NCBI GenBank assembly: GCA_021151535.1
Contig: JAGKXC010000023.1
Span: 1-23,330 of the forward strand
Source: Sphingobacteriia bacterium
GTDB lineage: Bacteria > Bacteroidota > Bacteroidia > NS11-12g > UBA955
DNA length: 23,330 nt
Direction of reading: 5' to 3'
How positions within the stretch are numbered: the first letter of the stretch is position 1; each line of letters begins with the position of its first letter. Shown here piece by piece: positions 1-6,513 of this stretch. A program made the position numbers and the translations under genes. The notes beneath the pieces were generated by a model. It made no database searches and was not told the DNA's origin. It worked only from the letters and a program-made list of their open reading frames with translations.

Positions 1-71
1 AAGTTAAATTTTAAATTTTCGTTTAAATTACATTTATCATTGACGATTTTTTTTCTTTATGAGCTGATTAA

Positions 72-86
72 ATGTTTAGTAAACAT
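72..86. repeat. 15-bp perfect dyad upstream of the phoH-like gene
   Basis: ATGTTTA-G-TAAACAT is a perfect inverted repeat with 7-nt arms and a 1-nt centre, 47 nt before the ATG at 134. Its size and symmetry would suit a dimeric DNA-binding protein, but in AT-rich intergenic DNA such a palindrome can also arise by chance. Operator function is inference only. Confidence 0.3.
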
Positions 87-133
87 ATGATAATTTAGGT
101 TGACGAATTTTATAGTTAAGATTGTTGCAAATA

Positions 134-1459
134 ATGGAGAACAAGATTTTTGTTTTAGATACGTCGGTGATTTTATTTGATCATAAGGCAATTTTACAAT
201 TTAAGGAGCACGACATTGTCATTCCCATTTCAGTATTAGAAGAGTTGGATAATTTTAAAAAAGGAAATGATACAATCAATTTTGAAGCAAGGCAATTTAT
301 TCGTTATATAGATCAGCGTTCGAAAGGTTTTTCATTGTCTACTTGGATTCCAATAGTTGAGAATGGAGTTTCTCTATTTAAAGTAGTAATGGATGAAACC
401 ATCGATTCATCTAAAGATGCAAATAAAGTTTTTGGATTTAAGAAAAATGACCATCAGATATTAAATGCAGCTTTAAAGATTCAAGATGAATATAGAAATC
501 GACAAGTGATTTTGGTATCGAAAGATATCAATTTAAGATTAAAGGCGAGAAGTTTAGATATTTCTGCTGAAGATTATGAAACCGGCAAGATTAATGATGT
601 TGAAGGATTATATCGTGGTATCCAAATATTAGATGTAGAGGATGATAATGTGATAACACATTTTCATCAATCTGGTAGTATTTCAAAGTCTGAGGTTTTA
701 GTTAATAATGTATTAGCTAATTCTTTCTTTATAATTAAAAACAATAAAAATTCTTCGTTGGCAAGATTCTGCATGGAAAGTGATAGTCTTATTCGGGTTG
801 AAAAACAAATTGCATATGGAATTAAACCTAAGAATGCAGAACAGACTTTTGCAATGAATGCTTTGTTAAATCCTGAATTGCAATTAATTACAATACAAGG
901 AGTTGCAGGAACAGGGAAAACTTTACTTGCTCTAGCAGCTGCCATTGAACAACGCTCACTGTATCGTCAGATATTTTTAGCTCGTCCAATTGTGCCTTTA
1001 AATAATAAGGATATAGGTTTTTTACCCGGAGATATTAAACAAAAGATAAATCCATATATGGAACCGTTGTGGGATAATCTTAAATTTATTCAAAGTCAAT
1101 TTTCAGATAAAAGTAAAGAATTTCAAAAAATTAGGGATTTAATTGATTCTGAGAAATTGTTAGTTACACCTTTGGCTTATATTAGAGGTAGGAGTTTGTC
1201 AAATATAATTTTTATAGTAGATGAAGCACAAAATTTAACTCCATTAGAAGTGAAAACTATTGTAACACGTGCTGGAGAGAATACTAAAATTATTTTTACT
1301 GGCGATATTTATCAAATTGATACTCCTTATTTGGATGCTCAATCTAACGGTTTGTCGTATTTAATTGACAAATTTAAAGGTCAAAAAATGTATGCGCATA
1401 TTACTTTAGAAAAAGGTGAGAGAAGTTTACTGGCAAATTTGGCCAATCAATTATTGTAA
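134..1459 (+). CDS. PIN-domain PhoH-family ATPase (PhoH2/YlaK type)
   Basis: Predicted cytoplasmic ATPase joined to a PIN ribonuclease-like domain. Related PhoH2 proteins have RNA helicase and RNase activity, so RNA processing is the likely role (family knowledge, not shown here). The PIN domain spans about residues 1-140, with the LDTS motif (D9) and further acidic residues E36/E37, D106 and D131. The PhoH domain covers about 225-441, with Walker A GVAGTGKT (256-263), Walker B ending in DEAQ (363-366) and the FTGD motif (388-391). At 441 aa it is normal full length for the fusion. I chose the ATG at 134 because the in-frame TTG four codons upstream adds nothing conserved. A poor -7-like box, TAAGATTG (117-124), lies 9 nt before the ATG. 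It converges with the HAD gene, 8 bp between stops. Family call is firm; the physiological substrate is unknown. Confidence 0.93.
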   Translation: MENKIFVLDTSVILFDHKAILQFKEHDIVIPISVLEELDNFKKGNDTINFEARQFIRYIDQRSKGFSLSTWIPIVENGVSLFKVVMDETIDSSKDANKVFGFKKNDHQILNAALKIQDEYRNRQVILVSKDINLRLKARSLDISAEDYETGKINDVEGLYRGIQILDVEDDNVITHFHQSGSISKSEVLVNNVLANSFFIIKNNKNSSLARFCMESDSLIRVEKQIAYGIKPKNAEQTFAMNALLNPELQLITIQGVAGTGKTLLALAAAIEQRSLYRQIFLARPIVPLNNKDIGFLPGDIKQKINPYMEPLWDNLKFIQSQFSDKSKEFQKIRDLIDSEKLLVTPLAYIRGRSLSNIIFIVDEAQNLTPLEVKTIVTRAGENTKIIFTGDIYQIDTPYLDAQSNGLSYLIDKFKGQKMYAHITLEKGERSLLANLANQLL

Positions 1460-1467
1460 GTAAATTT

Positions 1468-2154
1468 TTAAAAACTTCTGCCTGAATTAAAAAAGTTTAC
1501 AACAGGTTGAAGATTTGCAAGAATTTGAGTAAAAGGAGCAGTTCTAAGTTGTTCGTAATTTTGCGCACCAGTTAGAACTGCAATGTTCCATGCACAGCCA
1601 GCAGAAAAACCCTCGTAAAGATCACTTGTTGTATCTCCAATTTTCATTACATGATGGCCATATTGAATGTTTTCCTTTTTCATTGCTAATAAAATCATGT
1701 CAGCATTTGGCCTGCCTTTAGTTACATCATTTGCACAGACATACCCATCAACAATTGTCATTAATCCTAGAGAATTGACAATTACATCGGCAATACTCCT
1801 TTCAAATCCTGTATTTAAGTAAATTTTTGTACCGTGTTTTCTCATTGAAGCAAACAATTCTCCAACAAATGGTAGTAATTTTACATTGTTTTCCATTTGA
1901 AATGCAGTGATAATTTTCTGATTAAAAAGGGAGATTAGCTGGTTAATTAAATCATGAGATATTTCTATGCCATAAATTGAACACAAGGTTTCGAAAGCTA
2001 TGTTCTTAGGAATACCCATAACGTTAATTGCATCTGTCAATGTGATATTGATATTGAGCTCCAATTTCATTACATCCACTAAAGTTTCAAGAACAAGACC
2101 ATTGTCATCAATTGTGGTGCCAACCATGTCTAAAATTGCAAGTTTTGGATACAT
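1468..2154 (-). CDS. HAD-superfamily hydrolase, phosphonatase-like
   Basis: Soluble HAD hydrolase of 228 aa resembling the PhnX-like (phosphonatase-like) group. Motif I is DMVGTT, with nucleophile D9. The residue two positions later, the acid/base Asp of ordinary HAD phosphatases, is V11; in phosphonatases this position is also non-acidic (Ala). The cap carries MGIPK with K50, where phosphonoacetaldehyde hydrolase has its Schiff-base lysine. Motif II is NTG (114-116), the motif III region is KGRPN (146-150), and motif IV is GDTTSD (173-178). A C-P hydrolase or a related phospho-transfer enzyme is possible, but no phosphonate uptake or transaminase gene is nearby, so the substrate is open. Only a poor -7 match (AACCTTTG on the minus strand, 2166-2159) precedes the ATG, with no good -33. 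Confidence 0.85.
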   Translation of the reverse strand: MYPKLAILDMVGTTIDDNGLVLETLVDVMKLELNINITLTDAINVMGIPKNIAFETLCSIYGIEISHDLINQLISLFNQKIITAFQMENNVKLLPFVGELFASMRKHGTKIYLNTGFERSIADVIVNSLGLMTIVDGYVCANDVTKGRPNADMILLAMKKENIQYGHHVMKIGDTTSDLYEGFSAGCAWNIAVLTGAQNYEQLRTAPFTQILANLQPVVNFFNSGRSF

Positions 2155-2247
2155 GCAACAAAGGTTCGCCTTCTATGTATTTTGAATATTATTCCAATGT
2201 TATTTTAACCGAAGTTAATGCTATGCGATCTGATAATAGAATGGTGA

Positions 2248-2279
2248 TTTGTAATTAATGCGAGGTTGATAATTACGAA
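2248..2279. repeat. Inverted repeat around the -33 region of the ATP-grasp gene
   Basis: Arms TTTGTAATTA (2248-2257) and TAATTACAAA-like TAATTACGAA (2270-2279) pair over 10 positions, one of them G-T, around a 12-nt centre. The centre holds the TTG (2266-2268) that would be the -33 element of the ATP-grasp gene. It could be an operator covering the promoter; this is inference from symmetry and position. Confidence 0.3.
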
Positions 2280-2299
2280 ATCTTGAAACTTCAGATTTG
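2266..2299 (+). promoter_or_regulatory. Weak candidate promoter for the ATP-grasp gene
   Basis: TTG (2266-2268), a 23-nt spacer, then CAGATTTG (2292-2299) differs from the Bacteroidota -7 consensus TAnnTTTG only at the first base. The following CA repeats the TTTGCA seen at better promoters here. The box ends only 4 nt before the ATG at 2304, so a transcript from it would be essentially leaderless. Confidence 0.3.
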
Positions 2300-2303
2300 C
2301 AAA

Positions 2304-3248
2304 ATGTTGAATATTGCAGTTGTATGGGTGGATAGTGAGAATACACCTTGGAAAGAAGCCATCGACGAACATACAGTGAACGGTATAGTTGAATGTTTAA
2401 CCGAACTGGATTGTTTGGTTGATATAATTGAGATAACGGAAATTCCCACAGATAAAATTGCCGAGGAATTGTGTGCATACGATTGTATTTTAAATTTGAG
2501 TTACGGAATTCATGCATGGACACAGGCGGATTTGGCATTTTGGTTTGATTTGAAAAAAATCCCGCAAATTGCATCTTCTGGTTTGGCACAACGCATCGCC
2601 CAAGATAAATTGTCTGTAGAATATCGATGTTTGGATAAGGGAATTCAAGTGCCAATTTCATTGATCTCAAAAGACGAAATTGAAGATAACTTAATGTATA
2701 TTTCAAAGCCACGTTTTGGCGGTTGCCATCGTGGAATTTCTATTAAGGAAGGTTTAGAAATAAAGGACAATTGGTTGGAATTCTCTGGAAAAGATTTGCT
2801 AATTCAGCCTTATTATATTGGGAGAGAATTTTCCATAGCTGTAATACCGAATATCCAAGCAGATGGATTTGAGGCGTTGCCTCCATTGGAAATTGTTCCA
2901 TTCCCAGAAAGGGATGTATTTATAGCGGGAAGTTCTTTTGGGGAGACGCGGAGAAATTTCGAGCCACAATTAGCCCAAGCAAAAATTGAACAAATGCAAG
3001 CAATTGCTTTGGCTGCACATAAACTTATTGGGTTGGATTATTATTCACGTTGTGATTTTCGTTTAGTTGGCGATGAAATCTATCTTTTGGATGTGAATGC
3101 CATGCCCAATTTACACCATAAATTCAGTATGCTACCCGCGTTGTTGGTACAGCATAATATTGGAATGAAAGAATTTGTGAGAAGGTTGTTGAGCCTTTAT
3201 TATTTGAAAAATAAAGCGCATCAAGATGCGTTAGATTTGGTATTTTAA
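2304..3248 (+). CDS. ATP-grasp protein, D-Ala-D-Ala ligase-like
   Basis: Predicted ATP-dependent carboxylate-amine (or similar) ligase of 314 aa with the D-alanine-D-alanine ligase fold. The preATP-grasp domain begins MLNIAVVWVD. The central and C-terminal ATP-grasp domain shows DK (101-102), KPRFGG (135-140), the YIGREFS strand with E175, and a metal-binding end with R249, D251, D263 and N265 (DVNAMPN). True Ddl enzymes have a glycine-rich loop and an E-x-N-T-x-P-G ending. Here D263 replaces the Glu and the Gly after Pro is missing, so I do not call it ddl. The ATG at 2304 is preferred to the in-frame TTG seven codons upstream, because it begins exactly at the first beta strand and the TTG overlaps the putative promoter. 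It converges with yebC, 2 bp between stops. Substrate unknown. Confidence 0.85.
   Translation: MLNIAVVWVDSENTPWKEAIDEHTVNGIVECLTELDCLVDIIEITEIPTDKIAEELCAYDCILNLSYGIHAWTQADLAFWFDLKKIPQIASSGLAQRIAQDKLSVEYRCLDKGIQVPISLISKDEIEDNLMYISKPRFGGCHRGISIKEGLEIKDNWLEFSGKDLLIQPYYIGREFSIAVIPNIQADGFEALPPLEIVPFPERDVFIAGSSFGETRRNFEPQLAQAKIEQMQAIALAAHKLIGLDYYSRCDFRLVGDEIYLLDVNAMPNLHHKFSMLPALLVQHNIGMKEFVRRLLSLYYLKNKAHQDALDLVF
3205..3232 (-). terminator. Probable intrinsic terminator for yebC
   Basis: Read on the minus strand, a 7-bp hairpin (AACGCAT, loop CTTG, ATGCGCT; genome 3232-3215) is followed by a T-rich run, TTATTTTTC. It lies about 20 bp past the yebC stop, inside the last codons of the convergent ATP-grasp gene. 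On the + strand the same hairpin is followed by a poor T tract, so it looks directional. Confidence 0.5.
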
Positions 3249-3250
3249 TC

Positions 3251-3967
3251 TTATTTCAGGTTGTGATATACGTATTGCACGTCGTCATCGCCTTCCAATC
3301 TTTCAACTAAATCTAGAATTTCTTGGGCTTGTTCTTCTGTGCCGTCTACATAGTTGTTGGGGATATACTGGAGTTCTGCGGTAGTAACTTCGATTCCCAT
3401 ATCTTCAAGTGCTTTTTGCATCGCCCCGAATGATTCGAATGATGCATATACATACAATTCCTCTTCATCAAAAGCAACGTCTTCGCAACCATGATCGATT
3501 AAGGCAAACTCAAATTCATCTAAATCCATGCCTTTCAACGCTGATTTTTGAATTTTGAAAACGCCCTTTCGGGTGAAGATGAAGTCCAAAGAACCTGTTT
3601 TGCCCATACTTCCGCCGCCTTTGTTGAAGTGCATACGAATATTGGCAACGGTTCGGGTATTGTTATCGGTAGCGCACTCTACCAAAACTGCCACGCCATG
3701 CGGGCCGTAGCCTTCAAATCTTACTTCTTCATAATCGCCTTCGCCCTTGGAATTTGCTCTTTTAATGGCCGCATCCACGCGGTCTTTAGGCATGTTCACG
3801 CTTTTCGCGTTTTGAATAGCTGTACGTAATCTGGGATTGTAATCTGGGTTTGGACCGCCTTGTTTTACGGCGATTGCAATTTCCTTCCCAAGACGGGTAA
3901 ACTGTTTGGCCATTCTGTCGAATCGCGCAAACATTTTGTGCTTACGTTTTTCAAAAATCCTTCCCAT
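3251..3967 (-). CDS. yebC: YebC/TACO1-family protein
   Basis: Cytoplasmic protein of 238 aa in the YebC family (Pfam TACO1/YebC). Family members are annotated as transcriptional regulators, and more recent work links them to translation of difficult sequences such as proline runs. The N-terminal block MGRIFEKRKHKMFARFDRMA, the NPRLR block and MPKDRVDAAIKRA are the characteristic conserved segments. The middle domain has GYGPHGVAVLVE and the NTR/NIR stretch, and the C-terminus is acidic and complete. The start is secure because the family signature begins at this ATG. It lies 32 bp downstream of the DUF1573 gene in the same direction but has its own -7 box, so it may be transcribed alone or by readthrough. 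Its stop is 2 bp from that of the ATP-grasp gene. Confidence 0.95.
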   Translation of the reverse strand: MGRIFEKRKHKMFARFDRMAKQFTRLGKEIAIAVKQGGPNPDYNPRLRTAIQNAKSVNMPKDRVDAAIKRANSKGEGDYEEVRFEGYGPHGVAVLVECATDNNTRTVANIRMHFNKGGGSMGKTGSLDFIFTRKGVFKIQKSALKGMDLDEFEFALIDHGCEDVAFDEEELYVYASFESFGAMQKALEDMGIEVTTAELQYIPNNYVDGTEEQAQEILDLVERLEGDDDVQYVYHNLK

Positions 3968-3975
3968 AGAGTCTG

Positions 3976-4008
3976 CAAAGATAATTTAAGTTTCTGAGAT
4001 TATTTTAA
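3976..4008 (-). promoter_or_regulatory. Candidate yebC promoter
   Basis: On the minus strand TATCTTTG (3983-3976) is an exact TAnnTTTG -7 element, followed by CA. The -33 is weak: TTA at 4008-4006, 22 nt upstream, instead of TTG. The box ends 8 nt before the yebC ATG, so the leader would be only a few nucleotides. The -33 overlaps the 3' end of the DUF1573 gene. Confidence 0.5.
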
Positions 4009-5235
4009 CTGGGGGCAGGTTGGGCAGGTTTTGGCTTTGGTAGGGAATTGGGCCTTAATGGGGATCATGAATTCGGGGTTGGTGGGGTCGTTACAAACCA
4101 CACCGATTTGATAATTGGCGTATCCTTTTTTTGTTACGGTATCAAAAATCACGCGAACTTGCATGCTTTCTCCTGGTTGCAATTGCATCTTAGGCGCTTT
4201 AACAGTAATGCAGCCACAAGACGGATCCATATTGTAGATTTTTAGGAGCTGTTTACCGGTATTTGTAAACTTGAATTCAGTGGTAACCAGATCACCGGTA
4301 GCTTCGATACTGCCGAAATTATGTTCTTTTTTATCCAAGGTTAATCTGGGCGTTTTTGCCAATTGCGAAGCTGAATATTTGGGGAAATACTGTTTTCTTG
4401 TAAAGGTTACGAGAATGGAGCCATAAGGTAAAGCTGGACTTCCAGTATTCATTGGAATTTCAAATGTACCGAAACCATAATAGTTGATTTTTTTAGCATC
4501 AATTTGAATTTTGATTTTAAAATGTTCGTCTGGCTCAAGCGATGTTGGCCAGCTTAAAACTTGCAAATATGGAGGTAATAGTTTTGGGTCTAGGGCATAA
4601 AAATCAACTGTTAGAGGTGTTTCATTGGTTACTGTAATTGATTGTGTATCTATGGCGTTATCCAACAGTGGGGAGAAGGTAATAGAAGGTTTACTGAAGG
4701 TGATTTTTCCATTGTTATATTGAAATTGTGTATTTGAATTTACATCGATTCCTTCCCGGTACACATCGCCAGCGATATCAAGAAATATGATTGCATTTTC
4801 TGTGGAATTGGTGTAAACAGTAACAGTTTTTTGAAACTTACCAATCCGGTTGGTGGTTTCATAGCGTGCGCTCACAAATCCAGATTCACCTGGTTGAAGG
4901 GTATCATGGGTCCATTCAGGGGTGGTGCAACCGCAGGAAGTTTGAACGTTATTAAGGATAAGCGGAGCATCGCCAATATTGGTATAATTGAATCTGTGTG
5001 TAGCGAATTTGATGCTTTCATTGATGGGCCCAAAATCGAATTTGGTATGTTCGAAAGATACGAGAGGACCTTTTCTGGTGGTAGTTTTTACCGGTGCTGG
5101 AGCAGGGGTTATTGTTTTGTTAGTTGGCGATTTGGTTTTTGTAGTTTGAGCGTTTGCTGGGATGATGGGGGTGAAGTAGACCCAGGTAAGTATCGCGAGA
5201 AAACGAGATTTTTGATTGGTTGAAAGTGATTTCAT
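4000..5235 (-). CDS. Secreted protein with two DUF1573 domains
   Basis: Predicted exported protein of 411 aa and unknown function. The N-terminus has a signal peptide (about 1-29: charged start, hydrophobic FLAILTWVYF, then ANA before Q30), then a Thr/Pro/Lys-rich linker (31-56). The first DUF1573 domain (about 57-160) contains GPLVSFEHTKFDFGPI and the SCGCT pair (100-104). A middle beta-rich segment (170-285) looks like another Ig-like sandwich. A second DUF1573 domain (297-397) has EHNFGSI and SCGCI (339-343). The C-terminus ends in a small CPTC motif (404-407). DUF1573 domains are common in exported Bacteroidota proteins and resemble ASH/Ig folds. I chose the ATG at 5235 because it gives a normal signal peptide; an in-frame ATG at 5310 would put 25 aa before it. 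No consensus promoter is visible upstream. Confidence 0.85.
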   Translation of the reverse strand: MKSLSTNQKSRFLAILTWVYFTPIIPANAQTTKTKSPTNKTITPAPAPVKTTTRKGPLVSFEHTKFDFGPINESIKFATHRFNYTNIGDAPLILNNVQTSCGCTTPEWTHDTLQPGESGFVSARYETTNRIGKFQKTVTVYTNSTENAIIFLDIAGDVYREGIDVNSNTQFQYNNGKITFSKPSITFSPLLDNAIDTQSITVTNETPLTVDFYALDPKLLPPYLQVLSWPTSLEPDEHFKIKIQIDAKKINYYGFGTFEIPMNTGSPALPYGSILVTFTRKQYFPKYSASQLAKTPRLTLDKKEHNFGSIEATGDLVTTEFKFTNTGKQLLKIYNMDPSCGCITVKAPKMQLQPGESMQVRVIFDTVTKKGYANYQIGVVCNDPTNPEFMIPIKAQFPTKAKTCPTCPQLK

Positions 5236-5633
5236 TTGTATGATACTGGTTAAAAAATCGTACATATATATAATAGGGTGAAAAAAGTGGGTTGTAAATT
5301 TCGTAAACATTTTGGGTATTTTGAGGATTGCGTGGTTAAAAAAAGATGATTTGTTAGAAAAGGGCGATGGGGATAGTGAGATAAAAGTTTGGGTAATTAG
5401 ACTTTTTAGGGGCTAAATGGTTGTATGGGGAGAAAAAATAGGCTGAAAAGTAAAAAGTTGGCAGGGGTAAGAAAAGGGTGAAGAATGAGTGAAAATAGGG
5501 GTGTAGGGGTTATGTGGATAGCAAAAAAGGGGGAAAGGTGTGTGAAATGCGCAGAAAACATTGATATTTTTTTAGAAAGGGGTTGATTTTGAAAAAATTT
5601 AGTGGTATTTTTGCCGTCCTTTTTAGGAAATAT
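5236..5633. other. Non-coding, purine-rich, C-depleted region between divergent genes
   Basis: About 400 bp without a credible gene between the DUF1573 gene (-) and rpsL (+). In 5341-5580 I counted 83 G and only 9 C in 240 bases on the + strand, with runs of GGGG or longer (for example 5498-5501, 5506-5509, 5529-5533) amid A-rich DNA. Loose quasi-repeats of the form AGAAAAGGG occur near 5356 and 5471. The 3' end carries the rpsL promoter. The only open frame (minus strand, 5406-5648) encodes a low-complexity Phe/Pro/Leu string and runs over that promoter. Confidence 0.7.
5583..5613 (+). promoter_or_regulatory. Promoter of the ribosomal-protein cluster (rpsL)
   Basis: TTG (5583-5585), a 20-nt spacer and TATTTTTG (5606-5613) match the Bacteroidota primary-sigma consensus (-33 TTG, -7 TAnnTTTG) exactly. 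Transcription should start a few bases after 5613, giving a leader of roughly 15 nt before the rpsL ATG. This excludes the in-frame TTG at 5583 as a translation start. The match is seen in the sequence; use as a promoter is inference. Confidence 0.75.
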
Positions 5634-6011
5634 ATGCCTACCATACAACAGTTAATTAGAAAAGGTCGTCAGGAAACCGTTTGGAAGAGTAAGTCTCCTG
5701 CGTTGGATTCTTGTCCTCAGCGCAGAGGTGTTTGTACTCGTGTGTATACCACTACACCAAAGAAGCCGAATTCGGCATTGCGTAAGGTTGCGCGTGTGCG
5801 TTTATCTAATGGAAAAGAGGTGAATGCTTATATCCCTGGTGAGGGACATAATTTGCAGGAGCACAGTATCGTGTTAGTACGCGGCGGCAGGGTTAAGGAT
5901 TTGCCGGGTGTACGTTATCACATTGTACGTGGTGCATTGGATACAGCCGGAGTAGAAGGTCGTAACCAGCGCAGAAGTAAGTATGGTACTAAGAAGCCAA
6001 AGAAAAAATAA
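5634..6011 (+). CDS. rpsL: 30S ribosomal protein S12 (uS12)
   Basis: S12 of 125 aa, part of the decoding centre of the 30S subunit at its interface with the 50S. The sequence has the family signatures CPQRRGVCTRVYTTTPKKPN and VRGGRVKDLPGVRYH. The lysines altered in classical streptomycin resistance (K43/K44 of PKKPN and the K of RVKDLPG) are present, so it looks like a streptomycin-sensitive type. The ATG at 5634 begins with the conserved MPTIQQL; the longer in-frame TTG start would overlap the promoter. An AGGA lies 5 nt before the ATG. First gene of the cluster, 11 bp before rpsG. Confidence 0.98.
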   Translation: MPTIQQLIRKGRQETVWKSKSPALDSCPQRRGVCTRVYTTTPKKPNSALRKVARVRLSNGKEVNAYIPGEGHNLQEHSIVLVRGGRVKDLPGVRYHIVRGALDTAGVEGRNQRRSKYGTKKPKKK

Positions 6012-6022
6012 GGAATTAAGAA

Positions 6023-6493
6023 ATGAGAAAGTCGCGCGCTAAAAAACGCATTTTGTTGCCAGATCCTAAGTTCAACGATACAATGGTGTCTCGTTTTGTG
6101 AATGGCATGATGTACGATGGTAAGAAATCATTGGCATATACTATTTTCTATGATGCTATTGATATTGTGGAGAAGAAAGTTACAGAAGAGCCAGGAATCG
6201 AAACTTTCCGTAAGGCTTTGAATAACGTTATGCCAGCTGTAGAAGTTAAGGCTCGCCGTGTGGGTGGAGCTACTTTCCAGATTCCTACAGAAGTTCCACA
6301 ACGCAGAAAGATTGCCGTTGGAATGAAGTGGATGATTGGATATGCACGTAAGCGTAATGAAAAATCTATGGCTGAGAAATTGGCTGGTGAGATTTTGGCT
6401 GCATCGAGAAACGAAGGTGCTGCAGTGAAGAAGAAGGAAGATACACACAAAATGGCAGAAGCGAATAAGGCTTTCGCACACTTTAGAGCATAA
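6023..6493 (+). CDS. rpsG: 30S ribosomal protein S7 (uS7)
   Basis: S7 of 156 aa, the primary 16S rRNA binder that nucleates the 30S head and touches E-site tRNA. Recognised by MRKSRAKKR at the start, SRFVNGMMYDGKKSLAY, and the conserved RRVGGATFQIPTEV and RKIAVGMKWMIGYARKR blocks. Length is that of the short S7 form. An AAGGA (6010-6014) overlapping the rpsL stop lies 8 nt before the ATG. In E. coli S7 represses translation of the str operon; whether it does so here cannot be read from the sequence. Confidence 0.98.
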   Translation: MRKSRAKKRILLPDPKFNDTMVSRFVNGMMYDGKKSLAYTIFYDAIDIVEKKVTEEPGIETFRKALNNVMPAVEVKARRVGGATFQIPTEVPQRRKIAVGMKWMIGYARKRNEKSMAEKLAGEILAASRNEGAAVKKKEDTHKMAEANKAFAHFRA

Positions 6494-6513
6494 TTTATTC
6501 AGGAATACAAGTC

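Noticed and set aside
100..124. Promoter of the phoH-like gene (TTG at 100 and TAAGATTG at 117)
   Set aside because: The spacer is only 14 nt and the -7 box has a mismatch; both are outside what I would accept.
1440..1500. Shared terminator between the phoH-like gene and the HAD gene
   Set aside because: Short complementary stretches (TTTTTAAAAA and a 4-bp TGGC/GCCA) are too weak or AT-only to count as an intrinsic terminator.
2159..2166. Promoter of the HAD gene (AACCTTTG on the minus strand)
   Set aside because: The -7 box has one mismatch and there is no TTG at 17-23 nt upstream, so I did not list it.
2221..2712. 163-codon open frame on the minus strand
   Set aside because: It runs antisense through the ATP-grasp gene, whose frame has clear family motifs; the translated product resembles nothing and covers the intergenic region as well.
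5498..5533. G-quadruplex in the G-rich tract
   Set aside because: There are three runs of four or more G, with loops between them that are too long for a canonical quadruplex; a two-layer structure cannot be excluded but is weak.
5406..5648. 80-codon open frame on the minus strand before rpsL
   Set aside because: It encodes a low-complexity Phe/Pro/Leu string that follows from the G/A-rich + strand, and overlaps the rpsL promoter and start.
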